Source: Ruegeria meonggei (GTDB taxonomy: Bacteria; Pseudomonadota; Alphaproteobacteria; Rhodobacterales; Rhodobacteraceae). Taken from it: DNA of 64,000 nt. The translations under genes were made by a program, and so were the position numbers. Positions 55,381 to 64,000 of the stretch are shown here, in pieces. The notes under the pieces were generated by a model. The model had not been told where the DNA came from, did no database searches, and saw only the letters and a list, made by a program, of their open reading frames with translations. How positions within the stretch are numbered: position 1 is the first letter of the stretch; every line of letters begins with the position of its first letter. The stretch spans positions 124,001 to 188,000 of the forward strand of contig NZ_FWFP01000002.1 of the NCBI RefSeq assembly GCF_900172215.1, in the 5' to 3' direction.

Positions 55381-55443
55381 AGTTACAATTTGAAACGACG
55401 TCACGGATGGCAATCCCGAAAACGGTCACTATACATGTGAACC

Positions 55444-56649
55444 ATGCAGTTTACTTCCTCTCCCACGCGGCGTTCGCCGCCAACCATTGGCACACTTGTT
55501 TTGCTGTCCGGGCTCTCTGCGCTGAGCCTGAACCTGTTTCTACCGAGCCTGCCAAACATGGCGCTGCATTTTCAGGCGGATTACAAGGTTATGCAGCTAT
55601 CGATCGCGCTGTATCTGCTGGTCAATGCGGTGCTGCAAATCCTGATTGGCCCCATTGCAGACAAGGCCGGGCGCAGGCCCGTTCTGCTATGGGGGTTGTC
55701 CCTGTTCCTGCTAGCCACGCTAGGTTGTATTTATGCCCCCAACGCCGAGGTTTTTCTGGCCTTCCGCATGGGTCAGGCCGTCGTGGTCGTCGGCATGGTA
55801 CTAAGCCGGGCGGCAGTGCGCGACCTTTATGATCAGGATCAAGCGGCGTCGATGATCGGGTACGTCACCATGGGCATGGCAATTGTTCCGATGATCGGCC
55901 CCGCCATCGGCGGTTTTCTTGAAGAGAGCTTTGGCTGGAAAGCCAATTTCTGGCTGCCCTTTGGGCTGGGCGTGTTGACGCTGGCCTTGACGTTCGCAGA
56001 TTTCGGCGAGACCTCAACCAAAAGCGGCAAGACCCTGGTTCAGCAGTTTCGCGAATACCCGGAACTGCTCAGATCGCCGCGGTTCTGGGGCTATTCACTG
56101 TCCTCGGCCTTCTCGTCTGGTGCGTTCTTCGCTTACCTCGGGGGGGCGCCCTTCATCGGCACCGAGCTTTTCGGATTGACCGCATCAGAACTCGGCATCT
56201 ATTTCGGCGCCCCTGCGGTGGGGTACTTTTTCGGAAATTTCTTCAGCGGCCGGTACTCCATCCGCTTTGGCGTGAACCGTATGGTGCTGTGGGGCTGTTG
56301 GCTGAACGGCATTGGCGTTGCGCTTTCGGCTATCGTGTTTCTGGCTGGCTACGGCTCAGCCCTCAGCTTTTTTGGGTTCATGACCTTTGTCGGCGTGGGC
56401 AACGGCATGACCATCCCCAATGCCACATCTGGCGCGCTGTCTGTCCGACCCCATCTGGCTGCAACCGCGTCAGGCCTGAGCGGCGCGATCATGCTGGGCG
56501 GCGGCGCGGGGCTCAGCGCCTTTGCGGGGTCTCTTTTGACCCACGACACCGGCGCGATGCCGCTGTTATGGCTTATGCTGGCAACGGCAGTTCTGGCGAT
56601 ATGCGCAATCTTTGTCGTCATCCGTCGCGAGCGCGTCCTGGGCCTGTAA
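55444..56649 (+). CDS. MFS transporter, Bcr/CflA type
   Basis: 401 residues with twelve hydrophobic segments. Family signs are [26 protein letters not shown] near the N-terminus, the loop 2-3 motif [16 protein letters not shown] and the motif C-like [16 protein letters not shown]. Bcr/CflA members export drugs or amino acids. The substrate is unknown. It is divergent from pccB and 65 bp upstream of pccR, so it may be part of the propionate-responsive unit. Confidence 0.87.
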   Translation: MQFTSSPTRRSPPTIGTLVLLSGLSALSLNLFLPSLPNMALHFQADYKVMQLSIALYLLVNAVLQILIGPIADKAGRRPVLLWGLSLFLLATLGCIYAPNAEVFLAFRMGQAVVVVGMVLSRAAVRDLYDQDQAASMIGYVTMGMAIVPMIGPAIGGFLEESFGWKANFWLPFGLGVLTLALTFADFGETSTKSGKTLVQQFREYPELLRSPRFWGYSLSSAFSSGAFFAYLGGAPFIGTELFGLTASELGIYFGAPAVGYFFGNFFSGRYSIRFGVNRMVLWGCWLNGIGVALSAIVFLAGYGSALSFFGFMTFVGVGNGMTIPNATSGALSVRPHLAATASGLSGAIMLGGGAGLSAFAGSLLTHDTGAMPLLWLMLATAVLAICAIFVVIRRERVLGL

Positions 56650-56668
56650 CCCACCTTGCGCACAGCAG

Positions 56669-56706
56669 TTTGCAAAGCTAGCTTGCAACTTTAGGAAAGT
56701 TGCAAA
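56669..56706. promoter_or_regulatory. Predicted PccR-binding region upstream of pccR
   Basis: Three TTGCAA cores in 38 bp: TTTGCAAA at 56669-56676, CTTGCAAC (core 56683-56688) and GTTGCAAA (core 56700-56705). The last core ends 10 bases before the pccR ATG, so binding there would block its own transcription or translation start. Confidence 0.68.
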
Positions 56707-56714
56707 GGCCCGTC

Positions 56715-58115
56715 ATGGCGACCCAAAAGCTCTACGCTGGTGCAAAACTGCGCGAAATGCGCACGCGCCTTTCACTGACGCAGAAGGAATTCGCAGCCAA
56801 ACTGGGGGTTTCGCTGCCGTACCTCAACCAAATGGAGAACAACAACCGGCCCATCTCGACCACGGTTGTTCTGGCGCTGGCACAGGAATTCGGCATGGAC
56901 GTGACCGAACTGAGCACGGGCGACAGCGAACGTCTGGTCTCGGACATGCGTGAGGCACTGGCCGACCCGGTATTCGACGACGCCATCCCCCCGCTGGCGG
57001 ATTTGCGGCTGACGGCCTCGAACGCACCGGCGCTGGCGCGCGCGTTCATCGCCCTGCACCGAACCTACAGACAGACCCACGAGAGGCTGGCTTCACTGGA
57101 CGAGGCTCTGGGCCGCGAAGATGCCCAGATTCAAGCCAGCCCATGGGAGGAAGTGCGCGACTTCTTCCACTATTGCGACAACTACATCGATGCGGTTGAT
57201 CGCGCAGCGGAACGGTTTGCCAGCCGGGCCGAAACCGCAGGCGGAGTGCGGGCCGCCGCCGTCGAAAACCTGGCCGAGCGCGGGATTCGGGTGCAATTCG
57301 TCGAAATCGAAGAAACCCGCAAATACGATGCGGACAGCAAAACGTTGCTTTTGTCATCCCGGACAGCGCCGCAAACCCAAGTGTTTCAACTGCTGTTGCA
57401 GGTCGCTCTGATCAGCCAGGACAAGTTACTGGAAGCCACGCTGGATTTTGCAAAATTCCAAAGCGAAGAAGCCCGCGCTATCGCCAAGATCGGCCTGGCC
57501 AACTATTTTGCAGGCGCGTCCCTGATGCCTTACGGTGCCTTTCTGGCGTCCGCTCAAGACTACCGGCATGACCTAGAACTGCTCAGCAACCGCTTCGGTG
57601 CCTCGATAGAACAAGTGGCTCACCGGCTTTCCACGCTGCAACGTCCGGGTGCCAAAGGCATCCCGTTTTTCTTTGTCCGTGTCGATCAAGCCGGAACGAT
57701 CACCAAACGACACTCGGCCACGCGTTTGCAATTCGCCCGGTTCGGAGGCGCTTGCCCCCTGTGGAACGTCCACCGCGCCTTTGAAACACCGGGACATTTT
57801 CTGCGACAACTGGCCGAAACACCCGACGGTGTCCGTTATATCTCGCTGGCGCGGGATGTCTCGAAATCCGGCGGCTCCTATGGCGCGCCGGTACGTCGCT
57901 ATGCCATTGCCTTGGGGTGCGAAACCCGCCACGCCGACGCGCTGGTTTACGCAGATAACCTGGATATCAACAACGCCAGCGCATACGAACCGATTGGCAT
58001 TTCCTGCCGCATCTGTGAACGCCAAACCTGCCACCAGCGCTCGGTTCCCCCGCTGGAAAGGCGCCTGTCCATCGACGCCCATACTCGCGGCACCCTGCCT
58101 TACGAAGTCACCTGA
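56715..58115 (+). CDS. pccR: Short-chain fatty acyl-CoA regulator, PccR/RamB-like
   Basis: 466 residues, start ATG 56715. N-terminal HTH_XRE domain (KLREMRTRLSLTQKEFAAKLGVSLPYLNQMENNNRPIS, residues ~12-50), a middle ImmA/IrrE-like region (~160-290, without an obvious HExxH) and a C-terminal ScfR domain with cysteine pairs (CRICERQTC near 432-440) typical of short-chain acyl-CoA regulators. In Rhodobacter sphaeroides the PccR regulator controls pccB; the neighbouring divergent pccB and the TTTGCAAA boxes in both promoters support the same job here. Confidence 0.9.
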   Translation: MATQKLYAGAKLREMRTRLSLTQKEFAAKLGVSLPYLNQMENNNRPISTTVVLALAQEFGMDVTELSTGDSERLVSDMREALADPVFDDAIPPLADLRLTASNAPALARAFIALHRTYRQTHERLASLDEALGREDAQIQASPWEEVRDFFHYCDNYIDAVDRAAERFASRAETAGGVRAAAVENLAERGIRVQFVEIEETRKYDADSKTLLLSSRTAPQTQVFQLLLQVALISQDKLLEATLDFAKFQSEEARAIAKIGLANYFAGASLMPYGAFLASAQDYRHDLELLSNRFGASIEQVAHRLSTLQRPGAKGIPFFFVRVDQAGTITKRHSATRLQFARFGGACPLWNVHRAFETPGHFLRQLAETPDGVRYISLARDVSKSGGSYGAPVRRYAIALGCETRHADALVYADNLDINNASAYEPIGISCRICERQTCHQRSVPPLERRLSIDAHTRGTLPYEVT

Positions 58116-58130
58116 TCTTCACCTGGCCTG

Positions 58131-58183
58131 AAAATATCCCGGGGGAGGCGCGGCTTGCCGCGACGGGGGCAGAGCCCCCGCCC
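58131..58183. repeat. GC-rich double-hairpin intergenic element (REP-like)
   Basis: After AAAATATCCCGGGGGAGG there are two hairpins: CGCGGC-TT-GCCGCG (58149-58162) and CGGGGGC-AGA-GCCCCCG (58164-58180). It sits between two convergent genes (pccR and ydcH-like) and looks like a dispersed Roseobacter intergenic repeat; no second copy was noticed in this window. Confidence 0.5.
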
Positions 58184-58188
58184 TGATC

Positions 58189-58428
58189 TCAGGTTTTTGA
58201 CAAAATCGCCCAGATTTCGTCCTTGAGTACCGCGCGCTTCTTACGCAGCGCGCCTTCGGCCAAATCTTCCATCGGCTCAACATTGGTCTCGGCGCGATGT
58301 ACGATTCGGTTGATCTCGTGATACTCATCTGCCAATCGGGCAAAATGCGCATCAGTTTGCTTGAGCTGGCTCATCATCTCAACCTTGTCTGGAAACTCTT
58401 GGGCTAGCTCATGCGGGGTGTTGGACAT
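58189..58428 (-). CDS. YdcH-like DUF465 protein
   Basis: 79 residues, the typical length of the DUF465/YdcH family. A coiled-coil hairpin: PHELAQEFPDKVEMMSQLKQTDAHFARLADEYHEINR... then EDLAEGALRKKRAVLKDEIWAILSKT. Cytosolic, function unknown. It lies 86 bp downstream of betA on the same strand. Confidence 0.85.
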   Translation of the reverse strand: MSNTPHELAQEFPDKVEMMSQLKQTDAHFARLADEYHEINRIVHRAETNVEPMEDLAEGALRKKRAVLKDEIWAILSKT

Positions 58429-58514
58429 TCCTGTTCGCTCCTCAACTAGTTGTTGCGATTCAGGTCTATAAGATTACACCTCGCCCCGCTTTGACGCTGA
58501 TCAAATCCCCCCAG

Positions 58515-60173
58515 TTATCGCTGAGCCATCGCCCATTGCGGATGAATCCACGGGCGATCATTGGCCTTTGGCAGGGTTTCTTTTCCCAGTAGATGGTCCG
58601 ACATCTTTTCGCCCACCATGATCGACGGCGCGTTGAGATTGCCGTTTGTAATCTGTGGAAAGATCGAACTGTCCGCAACACGCAGGCCCTCGACACCAAT
58701 CACCCGCCCTTCCGGGTCGACTACGGCGTTTTTGTCATCGGTCCGCCCCATGCGACAGGTCCCGCAGGGGTGATAGGCGCTTTCGGCATGCTCTGCGATA
58801 AAGGCGTTCAGTTCTTCATCCGTCTGCACGTCCGCACCCGGCTGGATTTCCTTACCGGCATAAGGCTTGAACGCATCCTGTCCAAAAATCTCGCGTGTAA
58901 GGCGAATACACTTTCGGAAATCTTCCCAGTCTTCGTCATGGCTCATGTAGTTGAACCGGATCAACGGCGCATCCTCGGCCTTGGCCGACCGCAGCGTAAC
59001 CGCCCCGCGCGAAGGTGACCGCATCGGGCCGACATGGGCCTGGAACCCATGCCCCTCGGCTGCCGCCTGCCCGTCATAGCGCACGGCCATCGGCAGGAAA
59101 TGATATTGAATATCAGGGTATTCCACACCGGGTTTTGACCGGATAAATGCTGCGCTTTCGAATTGGTTCGAAGCACCCAGCCCGGTTTTAGTGAACAACC
59201 ATTGCGCGCCGATCAGGCCTTTACTGACCAGGTTCCAATGCTTGTACAGCGTGATCGGCTGCAATGAGGCCTGCTGAATATAGAGCTCCAGATGGTCCTG
59301 CAGGTTCGCCCCCACACCCGGACGATCCGCAACGGTTTGGATGCCGTGTTCCGCCAGATGCGCCGCTGGTCCGATACCGGATAGCATCAGCAGTTTGGGA
59401 GAGTTGATTGAGGATGCAGCAAGAACTACCTCGCGCCGCGCGCTGATGACCTCTGTCTTGCCACCCCGGATCAATTCAACGCCGGTCGCGCGCCCGTTCT
59501 CCATGACCACACGCGTGGCCAGCCCGCGCACGATCTCACAATTGTCGCGTTTGAGCGCAGGTTTGAGATAGGCATTTGCAGCAGACCAGCGCCGTCCTTT
59601 CCAGACGGTTTGCTCCATCGGGCCAAAGCCTTCTTGCTTTTCGCCGTTATAGTCGCCGGTGATCTCATACCCGGCCTGCTGACCAGCATCGACAAAGGCC
59701 TTGAACAGAGGGTTTTCCCGCGGTCCGCGCGACACATGCAGCGGGCCGTCCGTACCCCGCCATGTCGGATCACCACCATGGCCGCCGTCATGCCACGTCT
59801 CCATCCGTTTGAAATAGGGCAGCACATCCGCATAGGACCAGCCATCGGCCCCCATGTCTGCCCAGGTGTCAAAGTCGCGTGCGTGGCCACGCACATAAAC
59901 CATCCCGTTGATCGAGGACGATCCACCGATGACCTTGCCCCGTGGGCAGGCCAATTCGCGGTTGTTCAGATGCGGTTCGGGTTCAGATTTATACCCCCAA
60001 TCATACATCGGCATGTTCATCGGATAGCTGAGCGCGGCCGGCATCTGGATAAACGGCCCGGCATCGGTGCCACCATGCTCGATCACCAGAACCGAAGCCC
60101 CTGCCTCGCTCAGACGATAGGCCATTGAGCATCCTGCGGATCCTGCGCCAACGATGACGAAATCTGCTTCCAT
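58515..60173 (-). CDS. betA: Choline dehydrogenase
   Basis: 552 residues, FAD-dependent GMC oxidoreductase oxidising choline to betaine aldehyde. ATG 60173 starts [21 protein letters not shown] with the ADP-binding GxGxx[21 protein letters not shown], the second GMC signature [18 protein letters not shown] and the C-terminal active-site HPCGTCRMG region are intact. It is third in the betI-betC-betA operon, 81 bp after betC. Confidence 0.95.
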   Translation of the reverse strand: MEADFVIVGAGSAGCSMAYRLSEAGASVLVIEHGGTDAGPFIQMPAALSYPMNMPMYDWGYKSEPEPHLNNRELACPRGKVIGGSSSINGMVYVRGHARDFDTWADMGADGWSYADVLPYFKRMETWHDGGHGGDPTWRGTDGPLHVSRGPRENPLFKAFVDAGQQAGYEITGDYNGEKQEGFGPMEQTVWKGRRWSAANAYLKPALKRDNCEIVRGLATRVVMENGRATGVELIRGGKTEVISARREVVLAASSINSPKLLMLSGIGPAAHLAEHGIQTVADRPGVGANLQDHLELYIQQASLQPITLYKHWNLVSKGLIGAQWLFTKTGLGASNQFESAAFIRSKPGVEYPDIQYHFLPMAVRYDGQAAAEGHGFQAHVGPMRSPSRGAVTLRSAKAEDAPLIRFNYMSHDEDWEDFRKCIRLTREIFGQDAFKPYAGKEIQPGADVQTDEELNAFIAEHAESAYHPCGTCRMGRTDDKNAVVDPEGRVIGVEGLRVADSSIFPQITNGNLNAPSIMVGEKMSDHLLGKETLPKANDRPWIHPQWAMAQR

Positions 60174-60254
60174 TTCCAGGTCTCCATTACCCGCCGCGGC
60201 AAGGGTTTTTAGCCCCACCCTGCCCCGGCGACCGTCATACAAAAGGTGAGAGGG

Positions 60255-61763
60255 TTATTCGCCACGTGGAAAGCGTTGGCTTTCTTCGACGATGTTCAAA
60301 TCCATATGGTTTCGCATGTAACGCTCGGACGCTTTTTGCAGCGGCTGGTAGTCCCACGGGTAATAGCCGCCCTGTCGCAGCGCCTCGTATACAACCCATC
60401 GACAAGCCTGACTGGCACGGACATCAGCATCGAACTTGTCTAAGTCCCAGCGCGCTTGGGATTTCGCCCTCAGGGACTCCAGCGTACCGGCGTGTTCGGG
60501 CGCGTCCGCAAGATTGTCCATTTCATGCGGGTCGGTCTCAAGGTCATAAAGCTGGTCAGGATCCAGCGCGCAGCGGTTGTATTTCCACTTACCGTACCGC
60601 AGCGAAACCAGCGGCGCATACGACGCCTCAGCCGCGTACTCCATTGCAACGGGCGCGGCGCGTTCAACGCCTTGGGCCAATGGAACCAGGTTTTCGCCGT
60701 CAGTCCACGGGGCAATCTCGGCCATATCCACACCGGCCAAGGCACCCAGCGTCGGAGTGACATCAATCGTCGAGACCGGCGTATCAACACGACCTGTAGG
60801 CAATTCCGGCGCCGAGATCATCAACGGAACGCGGGCTGATCCCTCAAAGAAGGTCATCTTGAACCACAGGCCCCGCTCACCCAGCATGTCGCCATGGTCG
60901 GACACAAACAGAATGGTCGCCTCTTGTTGCGTGCTCTCCAGAACCTCGAGGATTTCACCAATCTTGTCATCCAGATACGAGATGTTGGCGAAATAGGCGC
61001 GGCGCGATTTGCGGATATCGTCCTCGGTTATGTTAAAGCTGCGCCAGTCATTGGCATCAAAAATGCGCTGGGAATGCGCGTCCTGATTGTCATAACCCAG
61101 GTCCGGCACTTCGGGCAGCAGGTGTTCGCAATCCTCATACAGGTCCCAATATTTCTTTCGGGCCACATAAGGGTCATGCGGATGAGTAAAACTGACAGTC
61201 ACACACCATGGGCGGTCATCATTGCCGCGCGCCAGATCGTAAAGCTTGGCGGTGGCGTTGTAGGCGACCTCGTCATCATACTCCATCTGGTTCGAAATTT
61301 CGGCCACGCCTGCGCCAGTGACAGAGCCCATGTTGTGATACCACCAGTCGATCCGCTCGCCGGGTTTGCGGTAATCCGGGGTCCAGCCGAAATCAGCCGG
61401 GTAGATATCGGTGGTCAGACGATCCTCGAATCCATGCAGCTGATCAGGGCCTACAAAATGCATCTTGCCCGACAGACAGGTGTAATAGCCCGCGCGGCGC
61501 AGGTGGTGGGCGTAGGTGGGGATGTCAGAGCGAAACTCGGCCGCGTTGTCATAGACACCTGTGCGCGATGGCAACTGACCCGACATAAAGCTGGCCCGCC
61601 CCGGCGCGCATAGGGGTGAGGCCGTATAGGCATTGGTGAAACGGGTCGACCGTTTGGCCAGTTTCTTGAGGTTCGGCGCATGCAGCCAGTCTGCGGGACC
61701 GTCGGGAAAGAGAGTTCCGTTCAGCTGATCCACCATCAGGATCAGAATGTTCGGGTGTGTCAT
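60255..61763 (-). CDS. betC: Choline-sulfatase
   Basis: 502 residues, hydrolyses choline-O-sulfate to choline and sulfate. The Cys-type sulfatase motif CAPGR (SPLCAPGRASFMSG, Cys ~52, converted to formylglycine) is present, with NILILMVDQLNG metal site and FVSDHGDMLGERGLW. No signal peptide, so cytosolic. Its start overlaps the betI stop by four bases (ATGA). It supplies substrate to BetA. Confidence 0.95.
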   Translation of the reverse strand: MTHPNILILMVDQLNGTLFPDGPADWLHAPNLKKLAKRSTRFTNAYTASPLCAPGRASFMSGQLPSRTGVYDNAAEFRSDIPTYAHHLRRAGYYTCLSGKMHFVGPDQLHGFEDRLTTDIYPADFGWTPDYRKPGERIDWWYHNMGSVTGAGVAEISNQMEYDDEVAYNATAKLYDLARGNDDRPWCVTVSFTHPHDPYVARKKYWDLYEDCEHLLPEVPDLGYDNQDAHSQRIFDANDWRSFNITEDDIRKSRRAYFANISYLDDKIGEILEVLESTQQEATILFVSDHGDMLGERGLWFKMTFFEGSARVPLMISAPELPTGRVDTPVSTIDVTPTLGALAGVDMAEIAPWTDGENLVPLAQGVERAAPVAMEYAAEASYAPLVSLRYGKWKYNRCALDPDQLYDLETDPHEMDNLADAPEHAGTLESLRAKSQARWDLDKFDADVRASQACRWVVYEALRQGGYYPWDYQPLQKASERYMRNHMDLNIVEESQRFPRGE

Positions 61764-62335
61764 TTTTCAGCCTCGAGCAGAGTGTTGAGGACGCGCATTG
61801 CGTGATTGACAGCCAGTTGCGGCTCTTCCGGGGCGCTGAGCGCGGCGCGAATATACAGACCGTCGATCAGGGCGATCATGTTTTCAGCGGCCTCAACCGG
61901 ATCGTCCATCAGGGGACGCAAAGCATAGATCAGATTGGACCGGATACGCGCCTGATAGATTTGCCAAAGACGTAGGGCGTCATCGTTTGTCTGCGCCAGA
62001 ACATAAAAGGTCATCCACGCGGCGATCACATCCGGGGTAAAACAGGACGGCGCAAAGCAGGATCGGATGATGGCTTGTGCCCGCTTGTTTGGGGTTGCGG
62101 TTTTTAACTCGCTCCGGGCTTCGGCACCGAAATCGGATAGGATTCTACGCATCGCAGCCAGGAATATCTGATCCTTACCGCCGAAATAGTGATGCGCCAA
62201 AGCACTGGACATCCCCGCCCGTTTGGCAATCTGACTAACCGTCACGTCGAGGGACTTTTTTGAGCCGAGCTCGGCAATCGTCGCTTTGACGATCGCATCA
62301 CGACGGATTGGTTCCATTCCGAGTTTCGGCATCAC
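61760..62335 (-). CDS. betI: Transcriptional repressor BetI
   Basis: 191 residues, TetR family. N-terminal helix-turn-helix (IAKRAGMSSALAHHYFGGKDQIFLAAM, ~35-60), C-terminal ligand domain typical of BetI, which is released by choline. First gene of betI-betC-betA, overlapping betC by ATGA. A BetI-type operator lies 45 bp upstream (62380-62396), indicating self-repression. Confidence 0.93.
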   Translation of the reverse strand: MMPKLGMEPIRRDAIVKATIAELGSKKSLDVTVSQIAKRAGMSSALAHHYFGGKDQIFLAAMRRILSDFGAEARSELKTATPNKRAQAIIRSCFAPSCFTPDVIAAWMTFYVLAQTNDDALRLWQIYQARIRSNLIYALRPLMDDPVEAAENMIALIDGLYIRAALSAPEEPQLAVNHAMRVLNTLLEAEK

Positions 62336-62379
62336 GATCCCCTTGTTGCGCTTGGTGCATGAAACGCTAGGGGGTTTTT

Positions 62380-62396
62380 ATTGACTCGTCAATCAA
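62380..62396 (-). promoter_or_regulatory. Predicted BetI operator at betI-betC-betA
   Basis: TTGATTGACGAGTCAAT on the minus strand, with core ATTGAC-GA-GTCAAT, 45 bp upstream of the betI start. It is identical over 17 bases to the site at 27847-27863. Confidence 0.78.
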
Positions 62397-62421
62397 TAAC
62401 CGTTCTCGGGCGATGACGCCG

Positions 62422-63330
62422 CTAAAGTTTGGGCGCAATACTGGGAGTCGTCAAGCTGCTGCGGTTCAAAACCGCCTCGCGCCAGGCGATGAAACTGACA
62501 GCTGACAGGATCAACGATCCGCCCGCAACAACCCAAATGTCAACGCGTTCGTGGAACACCAGCGCGCCCAGCAGCGTGGCCCAGATCAGCTGCAGAAAGG
62601 TCACTGGTTGCGTGACCGCCACAGGCGCCGCCTTTAACGCAATCGTCATGAAATAATGTCCTGCAGTGGCGAAACTGGCGACCAGAAACAGAACGCCCAG
62701 ATCGTGCAGGCTTGGTCGGGTCCAGACAGCTATGGCAAAGGGGATCAGTGCAATGGTCACCCAGATTGACATATGCGCCACAACCACCGAGGGCGGAAGA
62801 TCGCGCACCAGTGTTTTGGCGATCAGGTACGAGCCACCCAGCGCCAGTGCAGTACCCAGCATGGTCAGGTGCCCCGGAGAGATCTCGCGAAATCCGGGGC
62901 GCAAAATGATGAGAACTCCGATCAAAGCGACGCAGATTGCAGCGATCCGGCGAAAAGCCAACTTTTCACCCAGAAACAGCGCTGCGCCCAGGGTGACGTA
63001 AACCGGGGTCATATAGTTCATCGCCGTGACTTCGGCCAAGGGGATCTGCGTCATCGAAAAGAACCACAGCATGACGGCCAGTGCATGGACGATCCCACGA
63101 GTGCCAAACAGCACCAGATGCCTGCGTGTCAGATGCGTCGTCAGCACAAGCCGAAGCGCGGGCAACAGAAAGACCAGCCCAAAGACAAACCGCAGAAAGG
63201 CCGCCTGGATCGGGTCCATTGATGGGCCTAGAGACTTGACCAGCGCGGTCATTACAACAAAGGACAACCCTGCAGTGAACATCCAGAACATGCCCGCAAG
63301 GGGGCGATATGGGGCCGCAAGAGTTGTCAT
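62422..63330 (-). CDS. EamA/DMT family transporter
   Basis: 302 residues with ten hydrophobic segments in two EamA repeats (~10-140 and ~150-290): FVVMTALVKSLGPSMDPIQAAFLRFVFG in the first and AAPVAVTQPVTFLQLIWATLLGALVFHERVD in the second, the latter a family hallmark. ATG 63330 is used instead of an upstream alternative at 63366. Substrate unknown. It lies 40 bp downstream of the ArgO-like gene on the same strand. Confidence 0.87.
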   Translation of the reverse strand: MTTLAAPYRPLAGMFWMFTAGLSFVVMTALVKSLGPSMDPIQAAFLRFVFGLVFLLPALRLVLTTHLTRRHLVLFGTRGIVHALAVMLWFFSMTQIPLAEVTAMNYMTPVYVTLGAALFLGEKLAFRRIAAICVALIGVLIILRPGFREISPGHLTMLGTALALGGSYLIAKTLVRDLPPSVVVAHMSIWVTIALIPFAIAVWTRPSLHDLGVLFLVASFATAGHYFMTIALKAAPVAVTQPVTFLQLIWATLLGALVFHERVDIWVVAGGSLILSAVSFIAWREAVLNRSSLTTPSIAPKL

Positions 63331-63370
63331 GTTAACCGTTGAACACCGAAACTCTGGCAGGGGCAACCCG

Positions 63371-63970
63371 TCACATCACCACAAGTTTGACGGCGATGGC
63401 CAGCATGACCACGCCGATCACCACATCCAGCACTTGCCAGGCGCGCGGCCGTGCAAAAACGGGCGACAATACCCCTGCCCCGTAGCCAAGGGAAAAGAAG
63501 AACACAAAACTGGACAGCATTGCACCCAGAGCAAATGCCAACCGGTCTTCATACTGCGCGGAAATCGACCCGATCAGCACAACTGTATCCAAATAGACAT
63601 GCGGGTTCAGCCAGGTGAAGGCCAGAACCGTCAGCAGGACAGACCGCAGGTTGGTGCGCTGACCTTTCTCAACATCCATCACAGCACCACCACGCCATGC
63701 AGATTGCAGACTGCGCACCCCGTACCACGTCAGAAAGATCGCACCCCCGTATCGCATGACCGTTTCGAACCAAGGCAAGACCTGCGCCAAAGTCCCAAAC
63801 CCCGCCACACCCGCAGCGATCAGGGCCGCATCAGATACCGCGCAGGTCAGACACAGGGGAAACACATGCTCGCGCCGCAAGCCCTGACGCAGGACAAAGG
63901 CGTTCTGTGCGCCGATGGCGAGGATAAGGCTGAAGCCCAGTGCAAAACCGGCGATCAGGGATGTGGACAT
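63371..63970 (-). CDS. argO: LysE/ArgO family amino-acid exporter
   Basis: 199 residues with six membrane helices. Hallmarks: GFSLILAIGAQNAFVLRQGLRREHV at the N-terminus, CAVSDAALIAAGVAG, FLTWYGVRSLQSAW and TWLNPHVYLDTVVLIGSI. Exports arginine or lysine. AGGAGG precedes the ATG. The usual divergent LysR-type regulator (ArgP/LysG) would lie beyond the window. Confidence 0.88.
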   Translation of the reverse strand: MSTSLIAGFALGFSLILAIGAQNAFVLRQGLRREHVFPLCLTCAVSDAALIAAGVAGFGTLAQVLPWFETVMRYGGAIFLTWYGVRSLQSAWRGGAVMDVEKGQRTNLRSVLLTVLAFTWLNPHVYLDTVVLIGSISAQYEDRLAFALGAMLSSFVFFFSLGYGAGVLSPVFARPRAWQVLDVVIGVVMLAIAVKLVVM

Positions 63971-64000
63971 GAAACCTCCTGTATTCTCAGCCGTTGACTA

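Noticed and set aside
1..64000. CRISPR arrays, insertion sequences or prophage
   Set aside because: No regularly spaced repeats, transposase, integrase or phage structural gene was found. The tandem tRNA-Gly pair and tRNA-Tyr lack adjacent integrases or a repeated tRNA 3' end.

Overview
The window is a continuous piece of a GC-rich chromosome from a marine Roseobacter-group alphaproteobacterium (Rhodobacterales, Ruegeria/Phaeobacter-like). This placement is inferred from gene content and protein style: single-chain methylmalonyl-CoA mutase, PccA/PccB with a PccR-type regulator, the short alphaproteobacterial prolyl-tRNA synthetase, HdaA, NnrU, DUF2478, betI-betC-betA and a fused quaternary-amine permease. 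The species cannot be fixed from the sequence alone. No phage, insertion sequence, CRISPR array or rRNA operon is visible.

Layout. 1-9.2 kb: the 5' part of a UvrD/PcrA helicase (cut by the window edge), a membrane GAF-GGDEF protein, an FMN-dependent alpha-hydroxy-acid oxidase, pyruvate carboxylase and a MAPEG protein. 9.2-11.7 kb: two identical tandem tRNA-Gly(GCC) genes, a GNAT enzyme, a membrane protein and a stand-alone Lrp/AsnC sensor domain. 11.7-18.8 kb: a histidine cluster hisB-hisH, hisA, hisF-hisE, interrupted by unrelated genes on both strands, including a large MFS/spermidine-synthase-like fusion. 18.8-23.4 kb: small lipoprotein, CoA-binding, YHS, zinc-ribbon and RlmB genes, a class II tRNA-Tyr, DUF2478 and NnrU. 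23.5-27.6 kb: a quaternary-amine ABC transporter (binding protein, ATPase with CBS region, double permease). 28-32.3 kb: a Tag-like glycosylase, an HELTH lipoprotein, cytochrome c, a DMT protein and LolD/LolC. 32.4-36.3 kb: two sugar-transferase-like genes and an orphan gene inserted between lolC and proS. 36.4-45.5 kb: an FAD oxidoreductase/2OG-Fe oxygenase pair, PerM-HdaA, Ppx/GppA, a nuclease-family protein, a DjlA-like protein, GNAT and VOC. 45.5-58.1 kb: the propionyl-CoA/methylmalonyl-CoA block (scpA, pccA, pccB) with a porin, an MFS transporter and pccR. 58.1-64 kb: YdcH-like protein, betA-betC-betI, an EamA transporter and an ArgO-type exporter.

How it works together. PccA/PccB and ScpA convert propionyl-CoA to succinyl-CoA, and pyruvate carboxylase feeds the same C4 pool. 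The pccR regulator sits divergent from pccB, and TTTGCAAA boxes lie in both promoter regions. BetC and BetA take choline-O-sulfate to choline and betaine aldehyde under BetI. The quaternary-amine transporter 34 kb away carries the same 17-nt operator that lies in front of betI, which suggests one choline regulon covering uptake and degradation.

Most interesting observations: the shared BetI-type operator; the PccR boxes; a predicted ~60-nt small RNA divergent from the porin, with a 7-nt match to the porin ribosome-binding region; a second structured RNA candidate near 20.0 kb; a possible ATT start codon; an intrinsic terminator abutting the Shine-Dalgarno of the next gene; and the uncharacterised FAD oxidoreductase/IPNS-like oxygenase pair.
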